A DNA stretch of 64,000 bases. Source: Megaustenia siamemsis. Its lineage: Eukaryota > Mollusca > Gastropoda > Stylommatophora > Ariophantidae. The translations under genes were made by a program, and so were the position numbers. Shown piece by piece: positions 10,872 through 21,502 of the stretch. The stretch covers positions 67,103,181-67,167,180 of the forward strand of contig JAVIAB010000046.1 of the NCBI GenBank assembly GCA_032433765.1, given 5' to 3'. A model generated the notes under the pieces. That model was not told the DNA's origin. It worked only from the letters and a program-made list of their open reading frames with translations, and did no database searches. Numbering within the stretch: position 1 is the stretch's first letter; each line of letters starts with the position of its first letter.

Positions 10872-11569
10872 TATTTGTTACCAACTAACTTTGCCAAAAT
10901 CCATAATTGTCAATTCTGCCTTCAGGCAGCTTTGGTCGAAGCCGACTAAGCTCGTCAAGGTTACATTCTCGATCTTCTCACTTCCTACCGTGACTGCTTG
11001 GACTGTTCCTAATCGCCTAACTCTTTTTTTTTTTTTTACATGAGGTTAAGTACCTCTGCCTCATTTACATAAGTTCTTGGCTCAGTCTCCGCTAGGTTAT
11101 CTCGCAGCCAATAAATGACCGCAAAAGTTGAATCAGAGGACTTTTGTCTCGACATTTACAAAACAAGACTCAATCTTGACATCTAGTTACCTCTGAGTCT
11201 CAAAAACAAAGCTACCATCTCTCGGAGTGATATCTCTCTCATAAACTTGACCTACCTCCCAGTTAGTTTATCAAGCTAATTCCTGGACATGTGACAGCCA
11301 AGTCATGTTACCCGCCATTCCCAATAATAGCTACAAATGTCAATGGCCTCAAACTCCTTCCATCTGGTTACTGTTATTCTGTGTCTGAGTTATACTTCTA
11401 CTGTTCTGTTACTGCTACAACCCACCGAGTTTGGGGTAACAACAAAGCTACCCGACCCGTGCTATCCCCTGTTATGAGATCTATTCTACCCTGGTCTATG
11501 TCATCAGATCATGGCTTGGAGGAACCTTTACTCCGCCCTTGACCTTCCCTCACAAATATCTTCTTTTTT
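10872..11569. other. single-copy sequence, nothing recognised
   Basis: Short frames only. A poly-T run lies at about 11,026-11,038. No domain, RNA gene or repeat is recognised up to the linker that precedes the 68-bp satellite. Confidence 0.5.
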
Positions 11570-11617
11570 TCAGTCCTCGTTTGTCTTTCAGCCCCGAGGG
11601 TAGATATAATTTGCGAT
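11570..11617 (-). mobile_element. flank shared with the far side of the inverted satellite array
   Basis: Read on the minus strand, CTCGGGGCTGAAAGACAAAC and the A-rich sequence after it resemble the segment just after the inverted array at 24,090-24,130 (CTCGACTCTCAAAGACAAAT, then GGATGGAAAGAAGAAG). The two 68-bp arrays therefore share the same downstream flank. They are inverted copies of one larger element, not independent amplifications. Confidence 0.65.
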
Positions 11618-12712
11618 ATTTTGCTCTTCTGTTGACCTCTCCTGCTGTTATGTTTCCTAGTGTTTCTAATATTTAATCAATCCATCTTTTCCTCTTCTGT
11701 TGGCCTCTCCTGCTGTTATTTTTCCTAGTGTTTCTAATATTTAATCAATCCATCTTTTGCTCTTCTGTTGACCTCTCCTGCTGTTATGTTTCCTAGTGTT
11801 TCTAATATTTCATCAATCCATCTTTTCCTCTTCTGTTGGCCTCTCCTGCTGTTATGTTTCCTAGTGTTTCTAATATTCCATCAATCCATCTTTTGCTCTT
11901 CTATTGGCCTCTGCTGCTGTTGTTTCCTAGTGTTTCTAATATTTCTAATATTTCATAAATCCATATTTTGCTCTTCTGTTGGCATCTCCTGCTGTTATGT
12001 TTCCTAGTGTTTCTAATATTCCATCAACCCATCTTTTGCTCTTCTGTTGGCCTCTCCTGCTGTTATGTTTCCTAGTGTTTCTAATATTCCATCAATCCAT
12101 CTTTTACTCTTCTGTTGGCCTCTCCTGCTGTTATGTTTCCTAGTGTTTCTAATATTTAATCAATCCATCTTTTGCTCTTCTGTTGGCATCTCCTGCTGTT
12201 ATATTTCCTAGTGTTTCTAGTATTTAATCAATCTATCTTTTGCTCTTCTGTTGGCATCTCCTGCTGTTATGTTTCCTAGCGTTTCTAATATTTCATCAAT
12301 CCATCTTTTGCTCTTCTGTTGACCTCTCCTGCTGTTATGTTTCCTAGTGTTTCTAATATTCCATCAATCCATCTTTTGCTTTTCTCTTGGACTCTGCTGC
12401 TATGTTTCCTAGTGTTTCTAATATTCCATCAATCCATCTTTTGCTCTTCTGTTGGCATCTCCTGCTGTTATGTTTCCTAGCGTTTCTAATATTTCATCAA
12501 TCCATCTTTTCCTCTTCTGTTGACCTCTCCTGCTGTTATGTTTCCTAGTGTTTCTAACATTCCATCAATCCATCTTTTGCTTTTCTCTTGGACTCTGCTG
12601 CTATGTTTCCTAGTGTTTCTAATATTCCATCAATCCATCTTTTGCTCTTCTCTTGGACTCTGCTGCTATGTTTCCTAGTGTTTCTAATATTCTATAAATC
12701 CATATATTTCGT
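11618..12712 (-). repeat. 68-bp satellite, copy block 1
   Basis: About 16 tandem copies of a 68-bp unit. Read on the minus strand it contains GATGGATTGATGGAATATTA, then GAAACACTAGGAAACATAAC, then AGCAGGAGAGG and CAACAGAAGAGCAAAA. Some copies have short deletions (for example near 12,380-12,420 and 12,590-12,680). The same unit forms the array at 21,503-24,086 in the opposite orientation. Monomers vary more here than in the larger array. Confidence 0.93.
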
Positions 12713-12875
12713 GGTTGACCCTCAGGTCTGGTGTTCTCATAACGTTTATTGATGATCAAAAAGCTGTGTTGTGTTTTGATCTCTCTGCCTTATTACGTGG
12801 TCAAACCATTGTATCTGTTGTTTCTGTATGTGCTCTATTGCGGGAATTATTCCCTAATTTTTCTTCTCAGTTTTT
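12690..12875 (-). pseudogene. C-terminal end of a LINE ORF, running into the 68-bp array
   Basis: On the minus strand, frames read IEHIQKQQIQWFDHVIRQRD and, after one frame change, RPEGQPRNIWIYRILETLGN, then RRAKDGLMEY. This order (basic W-F-x-H-V-x-R block, an R-P-x-G-x-P-R block followed by W, then R-A-K-D near the end) is typical of the C-terminal tail after the reverse transcriptase in RTE-like and related non-LTR elements. Compare 28,540-28,740 and 34,270-34,495 in this window. The last part is the first monomer of the 68-bp satellite. Confidence 0.65.
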
Positions 12876-13012
12876 TATTTCTGATCTTTTCATTACCACA
12901 CACATGATATCTGTCGAACTGTTCATTGACAAACCCGACCTGATCAAGATAACACATTTAATAAGATTCCTAAGCGACTATCAAACTCGAATAACATAAA
13001 AATCAATTAAAA
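12876..13012. other. AT-rich single-copy sequence
   Basis: No motif recognised. It may still belong to the LINE relic on the minus strand. Confidence 0.4.
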
Positions 13013-13257
13013 CTTCAAGAGATAGGCCAACAAGACAAGTGAGCTGGGCGCACGGTAACAAACATATAATAACTCAAGGGAACGGCCAACAAGACCCAAG
13101 TGAGCTGAGCGCACGGTAACAAACGTATAAGAACTCAAGGGAACGGCCAACAAGACCTAAGTGAGCTGAGCGCACGGTAACAAACATATAATAACTCAAG
13201 GGAACGGCCAACAAGACCCAAGTGAGCTGAGCGCACGGTAACAAACATATAAAAACT
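13013..13257. repeat. 61-bp tandem repeat, four copies
   Basis: Four units containing AACGGCCAACAAGACC, AAGTGAGCTGAGCGCACGG and TAACAAACATATAA, spaced 61 bp apart. The first copy is the most diverged. Confidence 0.9.
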
Positions 13258-13661
13258 CGCTATCGTGTCACCAGAAGTGGGCGTGTCAAACTCAAGAGAA
13301 CCAGCGGCAAACAAACAATTCCCGATATCTTTGTGGTCTCAGATAACCTGCAAGACCCAGTCTTAGGTTAAAGGAATCGTAACGCGCCAGGACGTAGGCA
13401 ATATCTTAAATCAGCTCATGATGAAACTACCCGGATGTGTCTCGTGAATTCTGGGAATAACGGGTCTTATAAGGGGGTCATTTAACTGTCACGTGATCTC
13501 ATAACTCTAGGTTTGTCGAGGGGCGAGGAATAACGGCACGTCACGTGTCCTGAGAGAGATACCGCATTTACCGTACCGGAAGTCGAGAACAGTAATCTTG
13601 GAGGACACCTGAACCTCACCAAGTGTGAGAGAATGTATTCATCAGTCAGTCTCGTTGTGGC
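13258..13661. other. single-copy sequence, nothing recognised
   Basis: About 400 bp with a more even base composition than the flanks. Two CACGTG E-box-type hexamers are present (about 13,489-13,494 and 13,542-13,547). No coding frame is supported. Confidence 0.45.
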
Positions 13662-16600
13662 ACTATAGCTATAGACAGTCAGTACATGGTTTCTAGTTAT
13701 AGCATTATAGACAGTCAGTACATGGATTCTAGTTATAGCATTATAGACAGTCAGTACATGGTTTCTAGTTATAGCATTATAGACAGTCAGTACATGGTTT
13801 CTAGTTATAGCTATAGACAGTCAGTACAGGATGTCTAGTTATAGCATTATAGACAGTCAGTACATGGTTTCTAGTTATAGAATTATAGACAGTCAGTACA
13901 TGGTTTCTAGTTATAGCATTATAGACAGTCAGAACACGATGTCTAGTTATAGCATTATAGACAGTCAGTATAGGATGTCTAGTTATAGCATTATAGACAG
14001 TCAGTACAGGATATCTAGTTATAGCATTAGAGACAGTCAGTACAGGATGTCTAGTTATAGCATTATAGACAGTCAGTACAGGATGTCTAGTTATAGCATT
14101 ATAGACAGTCATAACAGGATGTCTAGTTATAGCATTATAGACAGTCAGTACATTGTTTCTAGTTATAGGATTATAGACAGTCAGTACAGGATGTCTAGTT
14201 ATAGCATTATAGACGGTCAGTACAGGATGTCTAGTTATAGCATTATAGACAGTCAGTACAGGATGTCTAGTTATAGCATTATAGACAGTCAGTACAGGAT
14301 GTCTAGTTATAGCTTTATAGACGGTCAGTACAGGATGTCTAGTTATAACATTATAGACGGTCAGTAAAGGATGTCTAGTTATAGCATTATAGACGGTCAG
14401 TACAGGATGTCTAGTTATAGCATTATAGACAGTCAGTACAGGATGTCTAGTTATATAATTATAGACAGTCAGTACAGGATGTCTAGTTATAGCATTATAG
14501 ACGGTCAGTACAGTATGTCTAGTTATAGCATTATAGACAGTCAGTACATTGTTTCTAGTTATAGGATTATAGGCAGTCAGTACAGGATGTCTAGTTATAG
14601 CATTATAGACGGTCAGTACAGGATGTCTAGTTATAGCATTATAGACAGTCAGTACAGGATGTCTAGTTATAGAATTATAGACAGTCAGTACATTGTTTCT
14701 AGTTATAGCATTATAGACAGTCAGAACAGGATGTCTAGTTATAGCATTATAGTCAGTCAGTACATGGTTTCTAGTTTTAGGATTATAGTCAGTGAGTATA
14801 GGATATCTAGTTATAGCATTATAGACAGCCAGTACAGGATGTCTAGTTATAGCATTATAGACAGTCAGTACAGGATGTCTAGTTATAGCATCATAGTCAG
14901 TCAGTACAGGATGTATAGTTATAGCATTATAGACAGTCAGTACATGATGTCTAGTTATAGCATTATAGACAGTCATTACAGGATGTCTAGTTAAAGCATT
15001 ATAGTCAGTCAGTACATGGTTTCTAGTTATAGCATTGTAGATATTCAGTACATGATGTCTAGTTATAGGATTATAGACGGTCAGTACAGGATGTCTAGTT
15101 ATAGCATTATAGACAGTTAGTACAGGATGTCTAGTTATAGCATTATAGACAGTCAGTACATGGTTTCTAGTTATAGCATTATAGATATTCAGTACAGGAT
15201 GTCTAGATAATACAATTTAGTCAGTGAGTGCATGGTTTCTAGTTATAGCATTATAGACAGTCAGTACAGGATGTCTAGTTATAGCATTATAGACAGTCAG
15301 TATAGGATATCTAGTTATAGCATTATAGACAGTCAGTACAGGATGTCTAGTTATAGCATTATAGACGGTCAGTACAGGATGTCTAGTTATAGCTTCATAG
15401 TCAGTCAGTACATGATGTCTAGTTATAGCATTATAGACAGTCAGTATAGGATAACTAGTTATAGCATTATAGACAGTCTGTACAGGATGTCTAGTTATAG
15501 CATTATAGACAGTCAGTACATGGTGTCTAGTTATAGCATTATAGACAGTCATTACAGGATGTCTAGTTATAGCATTATAGTCAGTCAGTACATGGTTTCT
15601 AGTTATATCATTATAGAAATTCAGTACAGAATGTCTAGTTATAGCATTATAGATAGTCAGTACATGTTTTCTAGTTATAGCATTATAGTCTGTGACTACA
15701 TGATGTCTAGTTATAGCATTATAGACTGTCAGTGCATGGTTTATAGTTATAGCATTATAGATAGTCAGTGCATGGTTTCTAGTTATAGCATTATAGACAG
15801 TCAGTACATGGTTTCTAGTTATAGCATTATAGACAGTCAGTACATGACTTCTTGTTATAGCATTATAGACAGTCAGTACAGGATGTCTAGTTATAGCATT
15901 ATAGACAGTCAGTACAGGATGTCTAGTTGTAGCATTATAGACACTCAGTACATGATGTCTGGTTGTAGCATTATAATGTCTCATTACATGATGTCTAGTT
16001 ATAGCATTATAGTCTGTCACTACATGATGTCTAGTTATAGCATTATAGACAGTCAGTACAGGATGTCTTGTTATAGCATTATAGTCAGTCAGTACAGTAT
16101 GTCTACTTATAGCATTATAGACAGTCAGTACAGTATGTTTAGTTATAGCATTATAGACAGTCAGTACAGGATGTCTAGTTATAGCATTATAGATATTCAG
16201 TACAGGATGTCTAGTTCTAGCATTATAGACAGTCAGTACATGGTTTCTAGGTATAGTATTATAGACAGTCAGTACATGGTTTCTAGTTTTAGCATTACAG
16301 ACAGTCAGTACATGGTTTCTAGCTATAGTATTATAGACAGTCAGTACAGGATGTATATTTATAGCATTATAGACAGTCAGTACAGGATGTCTAGTTATAG
16401 CGTTATAGACAGTCTGTACATGATGTCTAGTTATAGCATTAAGACATGCAGCACAGGATGTCTAGTTATAGCATTATTGTCTGTCACTACATCATGTCTA
16501 GTTATAGCATTATAGTCTGTCACTACATGATATCTAGTTATAACATTATAGACAGTCAGTACAGGATGTCTAGTTATAGCATTATAGACAGTCAGTACAT

Positions 16601-19070
16601 GGTTTCTAGTTATAGCATTATAGACAGTCAATACAGGATGTCTAGTTTTAGCATTATAGACAGTAAGTACAAGATGTCTAGTTATAGCATTATAGACTGT
16701 CAGTACAGGATATCTAGTTATAGCATTATAGTCTGTCACTACATGATGTCTAGTTATAGCATTATAGTCTGTGACTACATGATGTCTAGTTATAGCATTA
16801 TAGACAGTCAGTAAAGGATGTCTAGTTATAGCATTATAGACTGTCAGTACAGGATATCTAGTTATAGCATTATAGTCTGTCACTACATGATGTCTAGTTA
16901 TAGCATTATAGTCTGTGACTACATGATGTCTAGTTATAGCATTATAGACAGTCAGTAAAGGATGTCTAGTTATAGCGATATAGACCGTCAGTACAGGATG
17001 TCTAGTTATAGAATTATTAACAGTCAGTACAGGATGTCAGGTTATAGCATTATTAACAGTCAGTACATGATGTCTAGTTATAGCGCTATAGACCGTCAGT
17101 ACAGGATGTCTAGTTATAGCATTATAGACAGTCAGTACAGGATGTCTAGTTATATCATTATAGACAGTCAGTACAGGATGTCTAGTTATAGCATTATAGA
17201 CAGTCATTACATGATGTCTAGTTATAGCGCTATAGACAGTCAGTACAGGATGTCTAGTTATAGCATTATAGAAAGTCAGTACAGGATGTCTAGTTATAGC
17301 ATTATAGACAGTCAATACATCATGTCTAGTTATAGCATTATAGACAGTCAGTACATGGTTTCTAGTTATAGAATTATAGACAGTCAGTGCATGGTCTCTA
17401 GTTATAGCATTATAGACAGTCAGTACAGGATGTCTAGTTATAACATTATAGACAGTCAGTACAGGATGTCTAGTTATAGCATTATAGACAGTCAGTACAG
17501 GATGTCTAGTTATAGCATTATAGACAGTCAGTACATCATGTCTAGTTATAGCATTATAGACAGTCAGTACATGGTTTCTAGTTATAGAATTATTGACAGT
17601 CAGTGCATGGTCTCTAGTTATAGCATTATAGACAGTCAGTACAGGATGTCTAGTTATAACATTATAGACAGTCAGTACAGGATGTCTAGTTATAGCATTA
17701 TAGACAGTCAGTACAGGATGTCTAGTTATAGCATTATAGACAATCAGTACATGGTTTCTAGTTATAGCATTATAGACAGTCAGTACATGGTTTCTAGCTA
17801 TAGCATTAATGACAGTCAGTACAGGATCTCTAATTATAGCATTATAGACAGTCAGTACAGGATGTCTAGTTATAGCATTATAGACAGTCAGTACATGATG
17901 TCTAGTTATAGCGTTATAGACAGTCAGTACAGGATGTCTAGTTATAGCATTAAGACATGCAGCACAGGATGTCTAGTTATAGCATTATTGTCTGTCACTA
18001 CATGATGTCTAGTTATAGCATTATAGTCTGCCACCCACATGATGTCTAGTTATAGCATTATAGACAGTCAGTACATGATGTCTAGTAATAGCATTATAGA
18101 CAGTCAGTACATGATGTCTAGTTATAGCATTATAGACAGTCAGTACATGATGTCTAGTTAAAGCATTATAGACAGTCAGTACAGGATGTCTAATTATAGC
18201 ATTATAGTCTGTCACTACATGATGTCTAGTTATAGCATTATAGTCTGTCACTACATGATGTCTAGTTATAGCATTATAGACAGTCAGTACATGATGTCTA
18301 GTTATAGCATTATAGACAGACCGTACAAGATGTCTAGTTATAGCATTATAGACAGACAGTACATGATGTCTAGTTATAGCATTATAGACAGTCAGTACAG
18401 GATGTCTAGTGATAGCGCTATAGACCGTCAGTACAGGATGTCTAGTTATAGCATTATAGGCAGTCAGTACAAGATGTCTAGTTTTAGCATTATAGACTGT
18501 CAGTACATGATGTCTAATTATAACGTTATAGATAGTCACTACAGGATGTCTAGTTATAGCATTATAGACAGTCAGTACAGGATGTCTAGTTATAGCATTA
18601 TAGACAGTCAGTACAGGATGTCTAGTTATAGCGTTATAGACAGTCAGTACATGATGTATAGTTATAGCATTATAGACAGTCAGTACAGGATGTCTAGTTA
18701 TAGCATTATAGACAGTCAGTGCATGTTTTCTATTTATAGAATTATAGTCAGTCAGTACATGATGTCTAGTTATAGCATTATAGACAGTCATTGCATGGTT
18801 TCTAGTTATAGCATTACAGACAGTCATTGCATGGTTTCTAGTTATAGCATTATAGACAGTCAGTACAGGATGTTTAGTTATAGGATTATAGTTAGTGAGT
18901 GCATGATTTCTAGTTATAGCATTATAGACAGTCAGTACATGGTTTCTAGTTATAGCATTATAGTCAATCAGTACATGGTTTCTAGTTATAGCATTATAGA
19001 CAGTCGGTACATGATGTCTATTTATAGCATTATAGTCAATCAGTACATGGTTTCTTGTTATAGCATTATA
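13662..19070 (+). repeat. 36-bp satellite, main block
   Basis: About 150 copies of a 36-bp unit made of TCTAGTTATAGCATTATAGA, CAGTCAGTACA and either GGATG or TGGTT. Because 36 is a multiple of three, long frames stay open on both strands (a 12-residue period, MSSYSIIDSQYR on + and TRHPVLTVYNAI on -). Both are interrupted by scattered stops, and neither has a gene-like start or splice context. Variant monomers (GGATG, TGGTT, TGATG, GTCTGTCACTACATGATG) are mixed, with local repeats of variant combinations (for example around 17,320-17,720). Confidence 0.95.
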
Positions 19071-19089
19071 ACTAGACAGTCTACTGACT

Positions 19090-20770
19090 ACTGAACTACC
19101 ACATGGCATCAAAGTTGCAATGTATGCAGATGGCTTGGTAATGTGGTGCACAGAGGAGTATGCAACAGTGGCCTCCAAATTGCTACAAAGAGCTATGAAT
19201 GCACTGAATTCATGGACAAATAGATGGTGTATCAGCACCAATACAGACAAATGCAGTACTACACTTTTCACACTCTCCCCAAAACAAAAAGCAGGAGCCA
19301 TCTACATAAACATTGAGCCTGTGAAAGAAGACATACAAGCTACATATCTCGGAGTTACATTTGATAACAAACTATCTTGGAAACAGCAGATAAAAAAGGC
19401 AACCCAAAAAGCAAGGAGGAAATTGGCTATTCTAAGAAAGTTGTGTGGAACCACATGGGGTGCGAAAGGGAAAATACTCAGTAAAGTTTACCAACAGAGT
19501 ATACACCCACATTTAGAATATGGATCATCCGCATGGTGCTCAGCATCAAACACCACATTGCAAGAACTGGATAAAGTACAAAACCAGGCACTTAGGGTCA
19601 TCACAGGAGCAATGAAATCAACACCAATATTGGAGATGGAGAAATTGTGGAGGATACCAGCACTGAGAGAACGGAGGGACACAAAGGTGCTGATACAGGC
19701 AGAAAAATGTGTATGCATGCCGAGACATCCAATGAAGGACCGATTCCAAAATCTTGCATTGGGACGACTTAAGAGAAGCAGCTTTATCCACCAAGCCAAG
19801 CGTATTAGTAGACAAACACCAGACATGCCAAGAGTGGTTAAACCCCTTCTGCCCATACCAGAACAGACTCCCTGGACAGATGAATCAGGATTATCAGTTC
19901 AAATACGGACAGAAGTGAAAGGAATAGTTGACAAAGAAGAACAGAATAGTCTACAGCGAAAAACAATAACTCTCAGTTTCCTGGATGAAGAATACCCACA
20001 AGACCTATGGATTCGTGTGTACACAGATGGATCAGCACAGAATGCAGTAAAAAATGGGGGAGCAGGTGCATATATAGAGTACCCAAATAACACTAGGGAT
20101 ATGAATAAAATAGCAACAGGGAAATATTGTCACAATTATGATGCAGAAATACAAGCAATAAAGTTGGCAACAGAAAAACTGCTGAACAGTAATCTTAGCC
20201 CACAGCCTGTAGTGTTTTTGACAGATGCAAGATCAGTACTCCAGACACTACAATCCAGAAAATTACCACATCTGCAGACCTTATTGACTGAACTCTGCAA
20301 GCACCACAGGATTGCCCTGCAGTGGGTCCCATCTCACTATGGAATACCAGGAAATGAGAAAGCAGATCAGTTGGCAAAGGAAGGTTCAACAGACACACAA
20401 CTAGATACACCAGTTACATACCATCATAAGAAACAGATAATCAAATCAATCAGAGGACCACAAGCCCCAAATCAGGATGCCTTTCATAATATGAATAGAT
20501 ATGAACAAGTTACATTATACGCCTAAGAACAGGACAGAATCGACTCCATAGTCACATGTATACAAAATTCAAGATCGGCACATCAACTACTTGTACATGT
20601 GGACAGGCGCCCCAGACTGCTGAACACATACTTCAAGACTGCACTGAATATAGTAGACTGAGGGAAATCCATTGGCCCATAGATACAACACTACAGTCAA
20701 AACTATATGGGCCACTGCAAGAATTACAAAAGACAGTAAAATTCATACAGGAAACGACATTGCTCATATA
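19090..20770 (+). pseudogene. LINE ORF2 fragment: RT end, RNase H, C-terminal zinc motif
   Basis: The frame opens in the RT palm just before the catalytic box, which reads YADG instead of YADD, so a catalytic Asp is lost. It continues through YLGVTFDNKLSW and the thumb region (LEYGSSAWCSA). A complete RNase H set follows: VYTDGSA (D), YDAEIQAI (E), FLTDARS (D), WVPSHYGIPGNEKADQLAKE (H, D). A single-base indel near 20,520 shifts the frame, after which LRTGQNR and CTCG...AEHILQDC (C-x-C...H...C) continue to the stop. Overall layout matches the I/jockey group with RNase H and the copy at 8,736-9,306. Not autonomous. Confidence 0.9.
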
Positions 20771-20784
20771 GACAATAATTCGAG

Positions 20785-20819
20785 CGAACGAAAGATAGAT
20801 AGATAAATAGATAGATAGA
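20785..20819 (+). repeat. (GATA)n tail of the LINE
   Basis: About eight imperfect GATA units at the 3' end of the LINE insertion, directly before the satellite resumes. Confidence 0.8.
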
Positions 20820-21496
20820 TAGCATTATAGACAGTCAGTACAGGATGTCTAGTTATAGCATTATAGTCAGTCAGTACATGGTTTCTAGTTATGGCATTAT
20901 AGACAGACAGTACAGGATGTCTAGTTATAGCATTATAGACAGTCAATACAGGATGTCTAGTTATAGCATTATAGACAGTCAGTACATGGTTTCTAGTTAT
21001 AGCATTATAGACAGACAGTACAGGATGTCTAGTTATAGCATTATAGACAGTCAGTAATGGATATCTAGTTATAGCATTATAGACAGTCAGTACAGGATGT
21101 CTAGTTATAGCATTATAGTCAGTCAGTACAGGATGTCTAGTTATAGCATTATAGACAGTCAGTACAGGATGTCTACTTATAGCATTATAGACAGTCAGTA
21201 CAGGATGTCTAGTTATAGCATTATAGACAGTCAGTACATGATTTCTAGTCATAGCATTATAGACAGTCAGTACAGGATGTCTAGTTATAGCATTATAGAC
21301 AGTCAGTACATGATTTCTAGTTATAGCATTATAGACAGTCAGTACATGATGTCTACTTATAGCATTATAGACAGTCAGTACAGGATGTCTAGTTATGGCG
21401 TTATAGTCATTCAGTAGAGGATGTCTAGTTATGGCGTTATAGTCGTTCAGTACATGATGTCTATTTATAGCATTATAGTCAGTCAGTACATGATGT
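20820..21496 (+). repeat. 36-bp satellite, block after the LINE
   Basis: About 19 further copies of the same 36-bp unit, resuming at the monomer phase expected if the LINE inserted into a continuous array. It ends with GTACATGATG directly against the 68-bp satellite. Confidence 0.95.
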
Positions 21497-21502
21497 AACA
21501 TT

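Larger units (their letters stand above)
19071..20819 (+). mobile_element. 5'-truncated LINE (RNase H-bearing) inserted in the satellite
   Basis: A 1,749-bp insertion that splits the 36-bp array. It begins inside the reverse transcriptase and ends in an imperfect (GATA)n tail. The 10-bp sequence TAGCATTATA lies on both sides (19,061-19,070 and 20,820-20,829), which fits a target-site duplication. The same 10 bp is part of each monomer, so the duplication is consistent but not proven. The 5' truncation and simple tail are typical of target-primed reverse transcription. Confidence 0.88.

Noticed and set aside
11291..11542. 83-codon frame in unique sequence
   Set aside because: No recognisable domain, no splice or initiation support, and length within chance expectation for this composition.
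12715..12999. 94-codon plus-strand frame
   Set aside because: The opposite strand reads as a LINE C-terminal tail, which explains the openness better.
13801..19094. Long frames in the 36-bp satellite (MSSYSIIDSQYR and TRHPVLTVYNAI repeats) as repeat proteins
   Set aside because: The period is a multiple of three and lacks stops on both strands, so openness is expected. Stops occur at random among monomers, and there is no signal peptide, splice context or codon-type substitution bias.
13662..21496. CRISPR array
   Set aside because: Regular 36-bp repeat but no unique spacers between units, no cas genes, and eukaryotic context.
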